Positions 16,812 through 24,740 of a DNA stretch of 64,000 nucleotides are shown here, piece by piece. Position 1 is the stretch's first letter, and the number at the start of each line of letters is the position of its first letter. The stretch is from positions 60,297 through 124,296 of the forward strand of contig CAWIVS010000015.1 of NCBI GenBank assembly GCA_963839685.1, given 5' to 3'. Both the position numbers and the translations under genes were made by a program. The notes beneath the pieces were generated by a model that was not told the origin of the DNA, ran no database searches, and saw only the letters and a list, made by a program, of their open reading frames with translations. This stretch comes from CADEED01 sp963839685. Lineage in GTDB: Bacteria > Pseudomonadota > Gammaproteobacteria > Steroidobacterales > Steroidobacteraceae.

Positions 16812-17260
16812 TGACCCGCACTACAGGGCGCGCCGCCGACGCCGGCACCCATCGTGCACTTGCCGGACTTGTTGCGCATGTCGTCACGGTACTTCGACAT
16901 GTTGTCGACCTGCGTGCGCACTTCGGACACGGTCAGGCAGTTGATTCTGGCGATGGTCGATCCGATCTCGCGATATCGCTTGCAGAACATGAGCTCGTCA
17001 TTTTTCTTCAGCTTGACCCAATCCTTCGCCGCGTCCAGATACTTCTTCTCCAGCGCAGCCGCGACCTCCGCTTCCGTAGGCACGCTCCACACCGGCTTCT
17101 TCGAGCTGGATGCGGCCGCTTGTCGCGCGGCAGGATCCTGGGAGGTGGCCGCTGCATAAGCCGCCGAAGCCGAATCGGTCGGCTGTCCGGATGCGCACGC
17201 TGCGAGCCAGACGATCGCGGTCAAGATGCCTGTGGAGACCAGTAACCGGTTGTTCTTCAT
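16808..17260 (-). CDS. Lipoprotein of unknown function, paralogue B
   Basis: A 150-residue protein with the lipobox IVWLAACASG and the same core as its neighbour: VWSVPTEAEVAAALEKKYLD, LMFCKRYREIGSTIARINC, RTQVDNMSKYRDDM and RNKSGKC. The C-termini differ (MGAGVGGAPCSAGQ versus RHVGCSGGGW). It is the first gene of the pair, so a tandem duplication with divergence of the tail is the simplest reading. Function unknown. Confidence 0.75.
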   Translation of the reverse strand: MKNNRLLVSTGILTAIVWLAACASGQPTDSASAAYAAATSQDPAARQAAASSSKKPVWSVPTEAEVAAALEKKYLDAAKDWVKLKKNDELMFCKRYREIGSTIARINCLTVSEVRTQVDNMSKYRDDMRNKSGKCTMGAGVGGAPCSAGQ

Positions 17261-17349
17261 GGATCGCGCCCCTGCATTTATTGCGCCGATGCCACCAGAT
17301 CTGTAGCGGCGGCAGTATGGCGCGAGGGCTTGGCGGCAGTCCAGATGGC

Positions 17350-18492
17350 TCAGGCGGGCGGCTGATTTGCCCCGTCAATCCAGGTATCGAGCGCGTGACA
17401 GTCGTCGTCCAGGCGGACCAGGTTGGCTCGCTGGCCGGGTGCCATGCGTCCGACATCGCGCAGCGCCAGGAATTCGGCCGGATGGGCGCTCGCCATGCGC
17501 ACCGCGTCAACGAGACTCACGCCCAGCAGGCGCACCGTGTTGCGAACGGCGCTCGCCATGTCCAGATCAGCACCGGCGAGCCGGCCGTCTTCGTCCACGC
17601 ACTTGTTGCCTGCCACGGTGATGGGCCGGCCATTGAGCACGAAATCCTTGGCCTCGGCGCCGACGCTGGGCATGGCATCCGACACCAGCATGAAGCGCTC
17701 CCGGCGCTTGGCGCGCAGGGCGATTTTCATGACCTCGGGATGCACGTGATGGCCATCGACGATGAGGCCGCACCAGCTTGCGTCGTGCGCCAGCGCCGCG
17801 CCGACGGCGCCGGGTTCCCGGTTGCCGAGCTGCGACATGGCGTTGAACAGGTGCGTGAATCCGCGCAGCCCCGCGGCGAAAGCCGGCTGCAACTCGTCGT
17901 AGGTGGCGTTCGTGTGTCCTGCGCTGACGATGACGCCCGCATCGCTGAGCTGACGGATGTATGTGGGCGTGGTGCGTTCGGGTGCGAGCGTGACCATGGT
18001 GACGCCGCCGTGCGGGCGGCTCAGCAGCCTGACCGATTCGGCATCGAGCTCGCGCAGCTTGCTGGCGTCGTGCACACCGCGGCGCTCCTCATTCAGGAAT
18101 GGCCCTTCGATGTGGATGCCGAGCACGCCCGGAACGCCGGCACGGATCGCTTCGCCGACCGCGTCCATGGCGCGCACCACGACGTCGAGATCGTCGCTGA
18201 TCAGTGTCGGTAGAAAACCCGTGGTGCCGAAACGCCGATGCGCGCGCGCGATGATGGCGATGGTGGCGGCACTCGGGTCATCGTTGAAAAGCGCGCCGCC
18301 GCCGCCGTTCACCTGCGCGTCGATGAAGCCGGGCACCAGCAGGTCGCCGCCCAGATCGATGACGCGATCGGCACCGACCACCTCGCGCGCACCGACCACC
18401 GCCTCGATGCGACCGTCGCGTACCAGCAGCGTGCGATCGAGCTCGATGCCGGCGCCGGTGAGTAGTTTGCCGTTGCGGAATGCCTGCAGCAT
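17350..18492 (-). CDS. nagA: N-acetylglucosamine-6-phosphate deacetylase
   Basis: NagA removes acetate from GlcNAc-6-phosphate to give GlcN-6-phosphate. This 380-residue amidohydrolase shows LLVPGFIDAQVNGGGG, IHIEGPFLNEERRGVHD (metal-binding Glu), SAGHTNA and THLFNAM (metal-binding His residues), DGHHVHPE and LVSDAMPSVG (catalytic Asp). The start at ATG 18492 overlaps the stop of nagB (TGATG), so the genes are coupled. It is the last gene of the leftward nagR-nagB-nagA operon. An alternative GTG start lies one codon upstream. Confidence 0.95.
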   Translation of the reverse strand: MLQAFRNGKLLTGAGIELDRTLLVRDGRIEAVVGAREVVGADRVIDLGGDLLVPGFIDAQVNGGGGALFNDDPSAATIAIIARAHRRFGTTGFLPTLISDDLDVVVRAMDAVGEAIRAGVPGVLGIHIEGPFLNEERRGVHDASKLRELDAESVRLLSRPHGGVTMVTLAPERTTPTYIRQLSDAGVIVSAGHTNATYDELQPAFAAGLRGFTHLFNAMSQLGNREPGAVGAALAHDASWCGLIVDGHHVHPEVMKIALRAKRRERFMLVSDAMPSVGAEAKDFVLNGRPITVAGNKCVDEDGRLAGADLDMASAVRNTVRLLGVSLVDAVRMASAHPAEFLALRDVGRMAPGQRANLVRLDDDCHALDTWIDGANQPPA

Positions 18493-19517
18493 CACACCGT
18501 CTCGGTCACCTTGTTGAGGTGTGGCGGGCTGTCGGGATTCAGACCGCGTGCCAGGCTCAGGTCGTTGGCCATGCGGTAGAAACTCTGGATCAGCAGTATG
18601 GGTTCCATGACCGGATTGGCCACAATGCCCGGCAGAATCGTGGCGCCGTGCGCCCGGGCGCCCGCCAGCAGCACCCTGGCGCCGCGCGCCGCGAACTCGG
18701 CCGCCAGCTGCTCGATGCCGGCGCGCGTTTCATCATCCTGGCTGAACATCAGCACCGGGAATCCCGCGCGCACCAGCGCCATGGGCCCGTGCTTGACCTC
18801 GGCGGAACTGAACGCCTCGGCGTGCAGCCCGCAGGTTTCCTTGAGCTTGAGCGCCGCTTCCTGGGCGACACCCAGGCCGAAGCCGCGCGCAATCACGAAC
18901 AGGTTTACCGCATCGGTGAGCGAGGCCAGCGCCGAGGTCCAGTCGCATTCCCAGGCGCGCGCAAGTTGCGCGGGCAATCGCGCCAGCGCCGCCGACAATT
19001 CCAGGTCCTGCGTCCAGCTCGCCACCAGCTGTGCGATGCAGCTCAGCGAGGCAATGTATGACTTGGTGGCGGCGACGCTGGATTCGCGGCCCGCGTGCAG
19101 CGACACCGCCACGTCCACGCGCTGCATGAGCGGCGCCTCGGGCGTGTTGCACAACGCGACCGTCAATGCGCCGCGCGCCCTGGCATTGTCCGTCGCGGCC
19201 AGCAGGTCCGGACTCTTGCCGGATTGCGAGATGGCGATGAACAACACGTCGCGCAGGTCGGTGCTGGCGTCGTAGAGGGAGCTGAGCGAAGGTGCGGCGG
19301 AAGAGGTCAGCGCCGGGGTGTGCGCTTCGATCAGGTAGCGAGCGTAGGTCGCGGCGTGGTCTGAGCTGCCACGCGCACAGGTGACCACGGCGCGCGGCGG
19401 ATGCGCGCGCAGTCGCGCGCCGAGTCCGGCGAGCTGCGCGGCATTCTGTGCCAGCTGCGCGGCAACCACCGCCGGGCCCTGGGCAGCCTCCAGAAACATC
19501 CGCGTCGGCGCGTTCAC
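18492..19517 (-). CDS. nagB: SIS-domain glucosamine-6-phosphate deaminase (NagB-II type)
   Basis: A 341-residue protein with two SIS domains and no glutaminase domain, as in the NagB-II/AgaS group that converts GlcN-6-phosphate to fructose-6-phosphate plus ammonia. Motifs are TCARGSSDHAATYARYL, FIAISQSGKSPDLL, ESSVAATKSYIASL, LKLKETCGLHAEAFSSAEVKHGP and a LNKVTETV terminus typical of GlmS-related isomerases. The GTG start overlaps the nagR stop (GTGA) and the stop overlaps nagA. The position between nagR and nagA supports the assignment. Confidence 0.92.
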   Translation of the reverse strand: MNAPTRMFLEAAQGPAVVAAQLAQNAAQLAGLGARLRAHPPRAVVTCARGSSDHAATYARYLIEAHTPALTSSAAPSLSSLYDASTDLRDVLFIAISQSGKSPDLLAATDNARARGALTVALCNTPEAPLMQRVDVAVSLHAGRESSVAATKSYIASLSCIAQLVASWTQDLELSAALARLPAQLARAWECDWTSALASLTDAVNLFVIARGFGLGVAQEAALKLKETCGLHAEAFSSAEVKHGPMALVRAGFPVLMFSQDDETRAGIEQLAAEFAARGARVLLAGARAHGATILPGIVANPVMEPILLIQSFYRMANDLSLARGLNPDSPPHLNKVTETV

Positions 19518-20287
19518 GATGATGCGTTCAGCTCCGCGACGAAGTCGTAGATGTCGCCGCGGTAGTACGACTGCGAAAACTCCACCGCACGTCCATCCTT
19601 GAGATAACCCACGCGCGCCACCAGCAGCCCCGCATCGCTTTCCTGTGCCTTGAGTAGTTTGGCCTGCTCGGCGGTGAGCAGCACCGCGCGCAGGCGCTGC
19701 AGGGCGCGCACCGGACGATTGCCGGTGCGTTCCAATGCCTCGTACAGCGAGCTCTCCACCGATTCGAGCGAGCTCAGGGTGGTGGCAATCACGGTGGCGT
19801 ATTCGATGGCCATGGGCGCATCGTCGGCGTAACGGATACGGTGAAAGCGGAACACCGGCGTGCCAGGGCTCTGGCGCAGGGTGAGCGACTCTTCGGGATT
19901 CACCGTGCCGGCGGCACGATTCATCCACACGCTGCGCGGCTCGCGCCCGCGGGCGCGCATGTCTTCAGAGAAGGAGGTCAGCTTCGCGAAGTTCTTCTCG
20001 ACTCGATTGCTGACGAAAGTGCCCGAACCCTGCTTGCGGATCAGCAGGCCATCCTCGACGAGTTCATCGATGGCCTTGCGCACCGTGATGCGCGAGACAT
20101 TCAGCATCTCCGCCAGGTCGCGCTCGGGTGGCAGCGCATCTTCTGGACCGATGACGCCGTTTTCGATGGCGCCGCGCAGCGCGCGTTGCAGCTGTTGGTA
20201 GAGCGGTTGCGCGCTCTTGTCATCGAGCGGTGGCAATACCTGCGAAAGAGTTGGCAAAGCGGTTTCCCCCTGAAGTGTGCAGACCAT
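19514..20287 (-). CDS. nagR: GntR/HutC-family transcriptional regulator of GlcNAc genes (NagR/NagQ type)
   Basis: A 257-residue regulator. The N-terminal winged helix has LYQQLQRALRGAIENG, ALPPERDLAEMLNVSRITVRKAIDEL and LLIRKQGSGTFV. A UTRA effector domain follows (FRFHRIRYADDAPMAIEYATV, YLKDGRAVEFSQSYYRGDIYDF). Relatives bind GlcNAc-6-phosphate or GlcN-6-phosphate and repress nag genes. Candidate operators lie immediately upstream (20290-20325) and before the TonB-receptor genes, so it is probably autoregulated and controls the rightward genes too; this is inference from repeated motifs. Confidence 0.9.
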   Translation of the reverse strand: MVCTLQGETALPTLSQVLPPLDDKSAQPLYQQLQRALRGAIENGVIGPEDALPPERDLAEMLNVSRITVRKAIDELVEDGLLIRKQGSGTFVSNRVEKNFAKLTSFSEDMRARGREPRSVWMNRAAGTVNPEESLTLRQSPGTPVFRFHRIRYADDAPMAIEYATVIATTLSSLESVESSLYEALERTGNRPVRALQRLRAVLLTAEQAKLLKAQESDAGLLVARVGYLKDGRAVEFSQSYYRGDIYDFVAELNASS

Positions 20288-20289
20288 GC

Positions 20290-20325
20290 CATTGGAATAC
20301 TACCAATGCAATACCACTTGGTACC
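20290..20325. promoter_or_regulatory. Candidate NagR operator at the nagR promoter
   Basis: An imperfect palindrome TTGGAATACTACCAA is followed by TACCAATGCAATACCA (20301-20316) and CTTGGTA. The 16-base element recurs with 15 of 16 matches at 21500-21515, before the intact TonB receptor. Half-site TTGGTA/TACCAA. Confidence 0.6.
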
Positions 20326-20416
20326 TTGCGCCATGGGAGTATTAATATAAGCCGATGTTTCTTCTTGATAATCGACACTACCTGTTCAGTGTTCCTGAAA
20401 AGGCGAGTGTGTTTGG

Positions 20417-20450
20417 CTGATTGGTACTATATTGGATCCATATTGGTCCG
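20417..20450 (+). promoter_or_regulatory. Shared TonB-receptor promoter element, copy 1
   Basis: CTGATTGGTACTATA here is identical to 21617-21631 and is followed at the same distance by TTGGTCC. It lies about 40-70 bases upstream of the decayed receptor's ATG at 20488. TTGGTA-type half-sites suggest regulation by NagR. Confidence 0.55.
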
Positions 20451-20487
20451 CACGAATGTCCAATGCGGCGAGCCGGTTATTTTGAGG

Positions 20488-21079
20488 ATGAGAAAGTCGA
20501 GCTTGGTTGCCGCAGCCGTTTCACTGGCGCTGGCAAAAGCCGCCGCAGCCGCGAAATCGGCGGGCGAAAAGAGTGAAACGGCGCTAGTCACCGGCATCCG
20601 CGCCAGCTTGAAATCGCTAGACGTAAAGCGTGATTCCCAGACCGTAGTTGACGTGATTACTTCTGAAGACCTCGGCAAGTTTCCGGACAAGAACATTGCT
20701 GAGGCCCTGCAACGCGTCAGTGGCGTCAGCATCTCACGGGATTACGGCGAGGGCGAGCGCGTTTCAATCCGTGGCACCGGGCCCCACGTTCCACGGCGCC
20801 CAGCTCAACGGCCACGGCCGACTGGTTTGTTCTGGAGCAGTTGCGGGCGAGTACGGCGGTACGCTGGAAGTGGGCATCTTCGATTCGGTCAAGGTCACGC
20901 GCCTGGGGCTGCAGAACGCGGCCTCGGTTGCGGGGCTTGCTGCTCACGACGGAGTCATGAGCGCCGAGGCGCCGGAGGTAGAAGTACATGCCCACGGTGC
21001 GCCGGCCGGCATGGGCGGAATGGACATAAGGAGCCTCAAGGCTCGTTATGGTCTGACGTTCAACTCGACTGGTAGATAG
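20488..21079 (+). pseudogene. TonB-dependent receptor remnant
   Basis: The first 100 residues are a clear receptor N-terminus: a hydrophobic leader, VTGIRASLKSLDVKRDSQ, EDLGKFPDKNIAEALQRVSGV and ERVSIRGTGP. The frame then shifts and a short degraded plug continues (FHGAQLNGHG, IFDSVKVTRLGLQNA). The reading ends after only about 195 residues, with the entire beta-barrel (about 700 residues) absent. The TonB box is weak (ETALVTG). Unlike the simple indels elsewhere, this locus is both shifted and massively truncated, so it is scored a pseudogene. It keeps its promoter element and is followed by a hairpin. The intact paralogue starts 600 bases downstream. Confidence 0.8.
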
Positions 21080-21086
21080 AGGAACC

Positions 21087-21110
21087 CCCGCCGGGCAACC
21101 GGCGGGTGTT
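21087..21110 (+). terminator. Terminator hairpin after the receptor remnant
   Basis: CCCGCCGG (21087-21094) and CCGGCGGG (21099-21106) close a GCAA tetraloop, followed by TGTTT. The T-run is short. Confidence 0.65.
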
Positions 21111-21498
21111 TCGTCGGCCAGGCCGTCGGCAAGCACTTTTCGCCTAACAAGACGGATATGCCGAGTCCGCCGAACATCCTCACGTTGTAGTTTGTTCCGT
21201 CCCCGTCCATTGCCGGGACGCTCGTCATGTCCGCCGCCACTCGAGCACGCACGATACGTGCGCCGCTGTCGATCAGTCCGCCTGACGATTGCCGGCATCG
21301 ACCCGAATCGACGCTCTTTATCAGCTCATCGAGCATCGCTATCCCACATTCCGTGCGCTGCGATCTGACGCTGAAGCTGTTGATACAGCGGCAGATCGCG
21401 CTGTTCGTCAAGCTTCGAAAGGTTTGCGACACACGGCCAAGGGACGCTCTCCGAATCCTTTGTTGTGTTTTCCACGACACACAAATGTCACTCAAGTA

Positions 21499-21519
21499 TT
21501 ACCAATACAATACCAATAT
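21499..21519. promoter_or_regulatory. Candidate NagR operator before the TonB receptor
   Basis: TACCAATACAATACCA at 21500-21515 matches the nagR-promoter element at 20301-20316 at 15 of 16 positions. It contains two direct TACCAAT-like half-sites. A further half-site TTGGTAT lies at 21588-21594. Confidence 0.55.
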
Positions 21520-21616
21520 AGTCGCCAAGTGATGGACGTGATTGCGTAAGCTTCTGAAAAATAATGGAAGTACTGCTTAATGGAGAATTGGTATCAAACC
21601 CACTTGGCATTTTCGA

Positions 21617-21650
21617 CTGATTGGTACTATAGTGGCCCGCAATTGGTCCC
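21617..21650 (+). promoter_or_regulatory. Shared TonB-receptor promoter element, copy 2
   Basis: Identical over 15 bases to the element at 20417, with the same downstream TTGGTCC spacing. It lies 30-60 bases before the receptor ATG (21680), so it probably spans the core promoter and operator. Confidence 0.55.
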
Positions 21651-21679
21651 GTGACAAAACAACAGGGGTAGGAGTCTCT

Positions 21680-24358
21680 ATGAACACCAGACGATCGACG
21701 TTGCTCGGTACGGCGATTGCGTTCGCCATGTATCACCAGTCCGCATCGGCCCAGACGGCTACCACTGCTTCACCTGCTGGCGGTGAGGAAGTCGAGGAAA
21801 TCATCGTCACGGGCATCCGCGCGAGTCTCGAGCAATCGCTTGAAGTAAAGCGCAATGCCGACACGCGCCTGGAAGTCGTGACTGCCGAGGACGTCGGCAA
21901 GCTCCCGGCACACAACGTGGCCGACGCTCTGCGAGGCCTGCCCGGCGTGAACATCAGCTCATCCAGCGCCGATGAAGGCGGCTTCGACGAATCCGACCGC
22001 GTCAGTCTGCGTGGTACCAGCCCGAGCCTGACCCAGACGCTCATCAACGGCCACAGCGTCGGTTCGGCTGACTGGTTCGTGCTGAGCCAGGGCAACAACG
22101 TCGGCCGCAGCGTCAGCTACACGCTGCTTCCGTCTGAACTGGTCAACTCGGTGGAAGTCAACAAGTCCTCACACGCCAGGTTGCAGGAAGGCGGCACCAC
22201 CGGCACCGTCAACATTCTCACGCGCAAGCCGCTTCAATTTGACAAGTCGTTTACCGTCGAGGCTTCCCTCGGCAGCGTGTATTCCGACCAGGCAGATTCG
22301 TACGATCCGCAGCTGTCGGGTCTGCTCAACTACAAGAACGAGAACGGTACCTTCGGCGTGTTGCTGCAGGTCTTCAAGCAAGAGCGCTCACTACGTCGCG
22401 ATGCGCAGGAAATTCCGGGCGGCTTTTTCACCATCTCGGCCACCGACCCGTCCGGTGTCAGCAATCCGGACCTGGTGGGTGTGCAGGTCCCCGGCCTCAT
22501 CGGTTCGACGCTGTTCGAACAAGTCCGCGATCGCACGGGCGGCTTGCTGGAAGTGCAGTTCAAACCTTCGGACAACCTGACCCTGGGACTGAGCGGCTTC
22601 CTCTCGGACATGGACGCCAACAATTACAACCGCAACTTCATGTTGTGGGGCGGTAACTTTGGCCGCGCCCAGGCGCCAGACGCCGGATACACGGTCGAGA
22701 ACGGCGTGCTGACCAGCGCGACCTATACAGGCGTGGCCGACCGTGATTACGCGGTGTACGACATGATCTCCCGCGAAGCCACGGCGAAGAGCAACTATGT
22801 GACCTTCGATGCCGACTGGAAGATCAGTGACACACTGGGCTTCAAGTTCCAGGCGGGAACTACCGAGGGTGAGGGCTCAACGGCGCGCCAGTTCATTGCC
22901 GAGGTGACCACGAACCGCGGCGGCGGCGCCAGCTGGACCAGTCATGGCACCAGCGCACCCCTCGACTGGAGCGTAGGCGGCGATAGCACCCCGACCGGCG
23001 TGACCGGCTTCGGGACCTGGGGCAACCAGGAAGTCACCGCCATAGATAATGAAGACTGGATCAACCTGGATTTCAGTAAGGACCTGGACGCCGGTGCCCT
23101 GAGTTCGCTCGACTTCGGTGCCCGCTATGCCGACCACGAGCGTGAAACCCAGTCGCCGGAAGGCGCGAGCCCCGGTGACATCTGGACCGATCTGCAAAAC
23201 GGCGATACCAGCCTCTACCCGGGAGACTTCGGTGGCGACATCGGTGGCGTCTTCCCGCGCGACCTGTGGTACTTCACCGCGGACGCGATGAAGCAGGCGA
23301 TCCTCGCCAACTCCACCTGGCTGTCGGACGACGACGGTCCGACTGGCCGCCACAACTACGGTGGTGAATGGAAGGTGTCGGAGACAAACCTCGCCGCCTA
23401 TGTGCAAGCAAACTTTGCCGGCAGCAATTGGAGCGGCAACCTCGGCCTTCGCTACGTCGACATCGACCAGGAGATCAACTCCTACCAGGCGGTTGCCAAT
23501 GCGGCGAATGCCGATGTCAGCAGCCTCTTCGGCAACTGGATCTACCAGGACACCAACAACAAGCACAGCCACGTGCTGCCCAGCGCGAACCTGAAGTTCA
23601 ACATGGGTGACGACATGGTGTTGCGCTTCGCTGCTTCCCAGACCATGACGCTACCGGACTATTCGGCATTGGGCGCGTCCAGCTGGGGTTCGGACCTGAA
23701 CAGGACCGGCGGCGGCGGCAACCCGAATCTGGAGCCGGTGCTGTCCACGAACTTCGACGCCAACTTCGAGTGGTATTTCATGGAGCGCGGCCTGGTGTCA
23801 GTCGGTGCCTTTGCGATGGATCTGGATGACTACGTCGCCTTTGGCACCGAGACTCGGATGTTGTACAGCGAGCTGACCAATCAGCTCGAGGAGTACCTGG
23901 TCTCGGTTCCGATCAACTCCAATGGCGAGGTGAAGGGCTTTGAGCTGGTCTACGAGCAGCCCATCGGCGACTACTTTGGCTTCAACGCCAATTACACCTA
24001 TGCGGATGGGGAGACCGATCACACCTGGGCCGACGGCAGCAACAACCTGGTGGGCACCTCGCAGGACACGTACAACGTGGGCGCCTATTTCGAGAACCAG
24101 ATGTTCTCGGCACGGGTGAACTACACCTATCGCACCGCGTTCCTGATCGGCCTGTCGGGTGCCAATCCGTACTACCAGGATGATTTCGGGACTTTGGGTG
24201 TGTCGCTCAACTTCAAGCCCACCGATTGGCTCAGCGTCAGTCTGGATGCGTTGAACCTCAACAGCCCGGAACTGAACTACTACCAGAGCGCAACCGCGCC
24301 CACCGCGTTCTATAACAACGGGCGCCAGTTCTATTTCAACGTACGCGCCAAGTTCTGA
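21680..24358 (+). CDS. TonB-dependent receptor, probably for chito-oligosaccharides
   Basis: An intact 892-residue outer-membrane receptor. Signal peptide to ASAQ, TonB box EEIIVTG, plug (EDVGKLPAHNVADALRGLPGVNI, RVSLRGTSPSLTQTLINGHSVG, LVNSVEVNKSSHARLQEGGTTGTVNI) and a long barrel ending in the C-terminal aromatic FYFNVRAKF. The plug resembles the Xanthomonas/Caulobacter carbohydrate TBDR subgroup. ATG 21680 follows TAGGAG (21669-21674). Its place between nagR operators and a GH20 hexosaminidase points to import of chitin oligomers or other GlcNAc glycans; substrate is inferred from context. A strong terminator follows, so the downstream genes may have their own promoter. Confidence 0.93.
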   Translation: MNTRRSTLLGTAIAFAMYHQSASAQTATTASPAGGEEVEEIIVTGIRASLEQSLEVKRNADTRLEVVTAEDVGKLPAHNVADALRGLPGVNISSSSADEGGFDESDRVSLRGTSPSLTQTLINGHSVGSADWFVLSQGNNVGRSVSYTLLPSELVNSVEVNKSSHARLQEGGTTGTVNILTRKPLQFDKSFTVEASLGSVYSDQADSYDPQLSGLLNYKNENGTFGVLLQVFKQERSLRRDAQEIPGGFFTISATDPSGVSNPDLVGVQVPGLIGSTLFEQVRDRTGGLLEVQFKPSDNLTLGLSGFLSDMDANNYNRNFMLWGGNFGRAQAPDAGYTVENGVLTSATYTGVADRDYAVYDMISREATAKSNYVTFDADWKISDTLGFKFQAGTTEGEGSTARQFIAEVTTNRGGGASWTSHGTSAPLDWSVGGDSTPTGVTGFGTWGNQEVTAIDNEDWINLDFSKDLDAGALSSLDFGARYADHERETQSPEGASPGDIWTDLQNGDTSLYPGDFGGDIGGVFPRDLWYFTADAMKQAILANSTWLSDDDGPTGRHNYGGEWKVSETNLAAYVQANFAGSNWSGNLGLRYVDIDQEINSYQAVANAANADVSSLFGNWIYQDTNNKHSHVLPSANLKFNMGDDMVLRFAASQTMTLPDYSALGASSWGSDLNRTGGGGNPNLEPVLSTNFDANFEWYFMERGLVSVGAFAMDLDDYVAFGTETRMLYSELTNQLEEYLVSVPINSNGEVKGFELVYEQPIGDYFGFNANYTYADGETDHTWADGSNNLVGTSQDTYNVGAYFENQMFSARVNYTYRTAFLIGLSGANPYYQDDFGTLGVSLNFKPTDWLSVSLDALNLNSPELNYYQSATAPTAFYNNGRQFYFNVRAKF

Positions 24359-24365
24359 ACGAACG

Positions 24366-24397
24366 GCCCGCAGTCCCGTCCGGGGCTGCGGGCTTTT
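24366..24397 (+). terminator. Rho-independent terminator after the TonB receptor
   Basis: GCCCGCAGTCCC (24366-24377) pairs with GGGGCTGCGGGC (24382-24393), followed by TTTT. One T-G mismatch in the stem. Confidence 0.85.
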
Positions 24398-24740
24398 CCG
24401 GCTGGGTCGAGTGCGCCAGGATTCGACCGCGCCGATTGCCGCCTATTGCCGCTCAGCATCGGATGGCGTGAACAACACTGGATGAAGAATTGCGTGGCCG
24501 TGGTTCGTGCCGTATGGCAGGGTTTTGGAACTGGCTCGAGTCGATTGGCGCCTCGCTGATTCGCAAGAACCGCGGCCCGCGATGAGTTTGCGCGCGTTCA
24601 GGCTGCGCCCGGCACGCGGTCGCAGCGCTTCCCGCGCATCGCCAGTTACTAGACCGCGTGAATCAGGCAGGATTCAGGTTTTCCCAACAACCCGTCCGGC
24701 CAGCGCAGCCGGTGTTGATGAGATGAGGGGTCGTCAATAT
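24398..24740. other. Leader region upstream of the hexosaminidase
   Basis: No gene is supported. It should contain the hexosaminidase promoter. No TTGGTA-type operator was seen here, in contrast to the receptor promoters. Confidence 0.4.

Larger units (their letters stand above)
21111..21679. other. Gene-free stretch between receptor remnant and receptor
   Basis: No coding region is convincing on either strand; the sequence could be debris of the lost receptor barrel or other deleted genes. The last 200 bases carry control elements for the intact receptor. Confidence 0.4.

Noticed and set aside
20488..21079. TonB receptor remnant as a simple sequencing-error gene
   Set aside because: A single indel cannot explain the loss of about 700 residues of barrel; it is scored a pseudogene.
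21111..21495. Minus-strand open frame between the two receptors
   Set aside because: No recognisable motif, no ribosome-binding site and it overlaps the intergenic hairpin.
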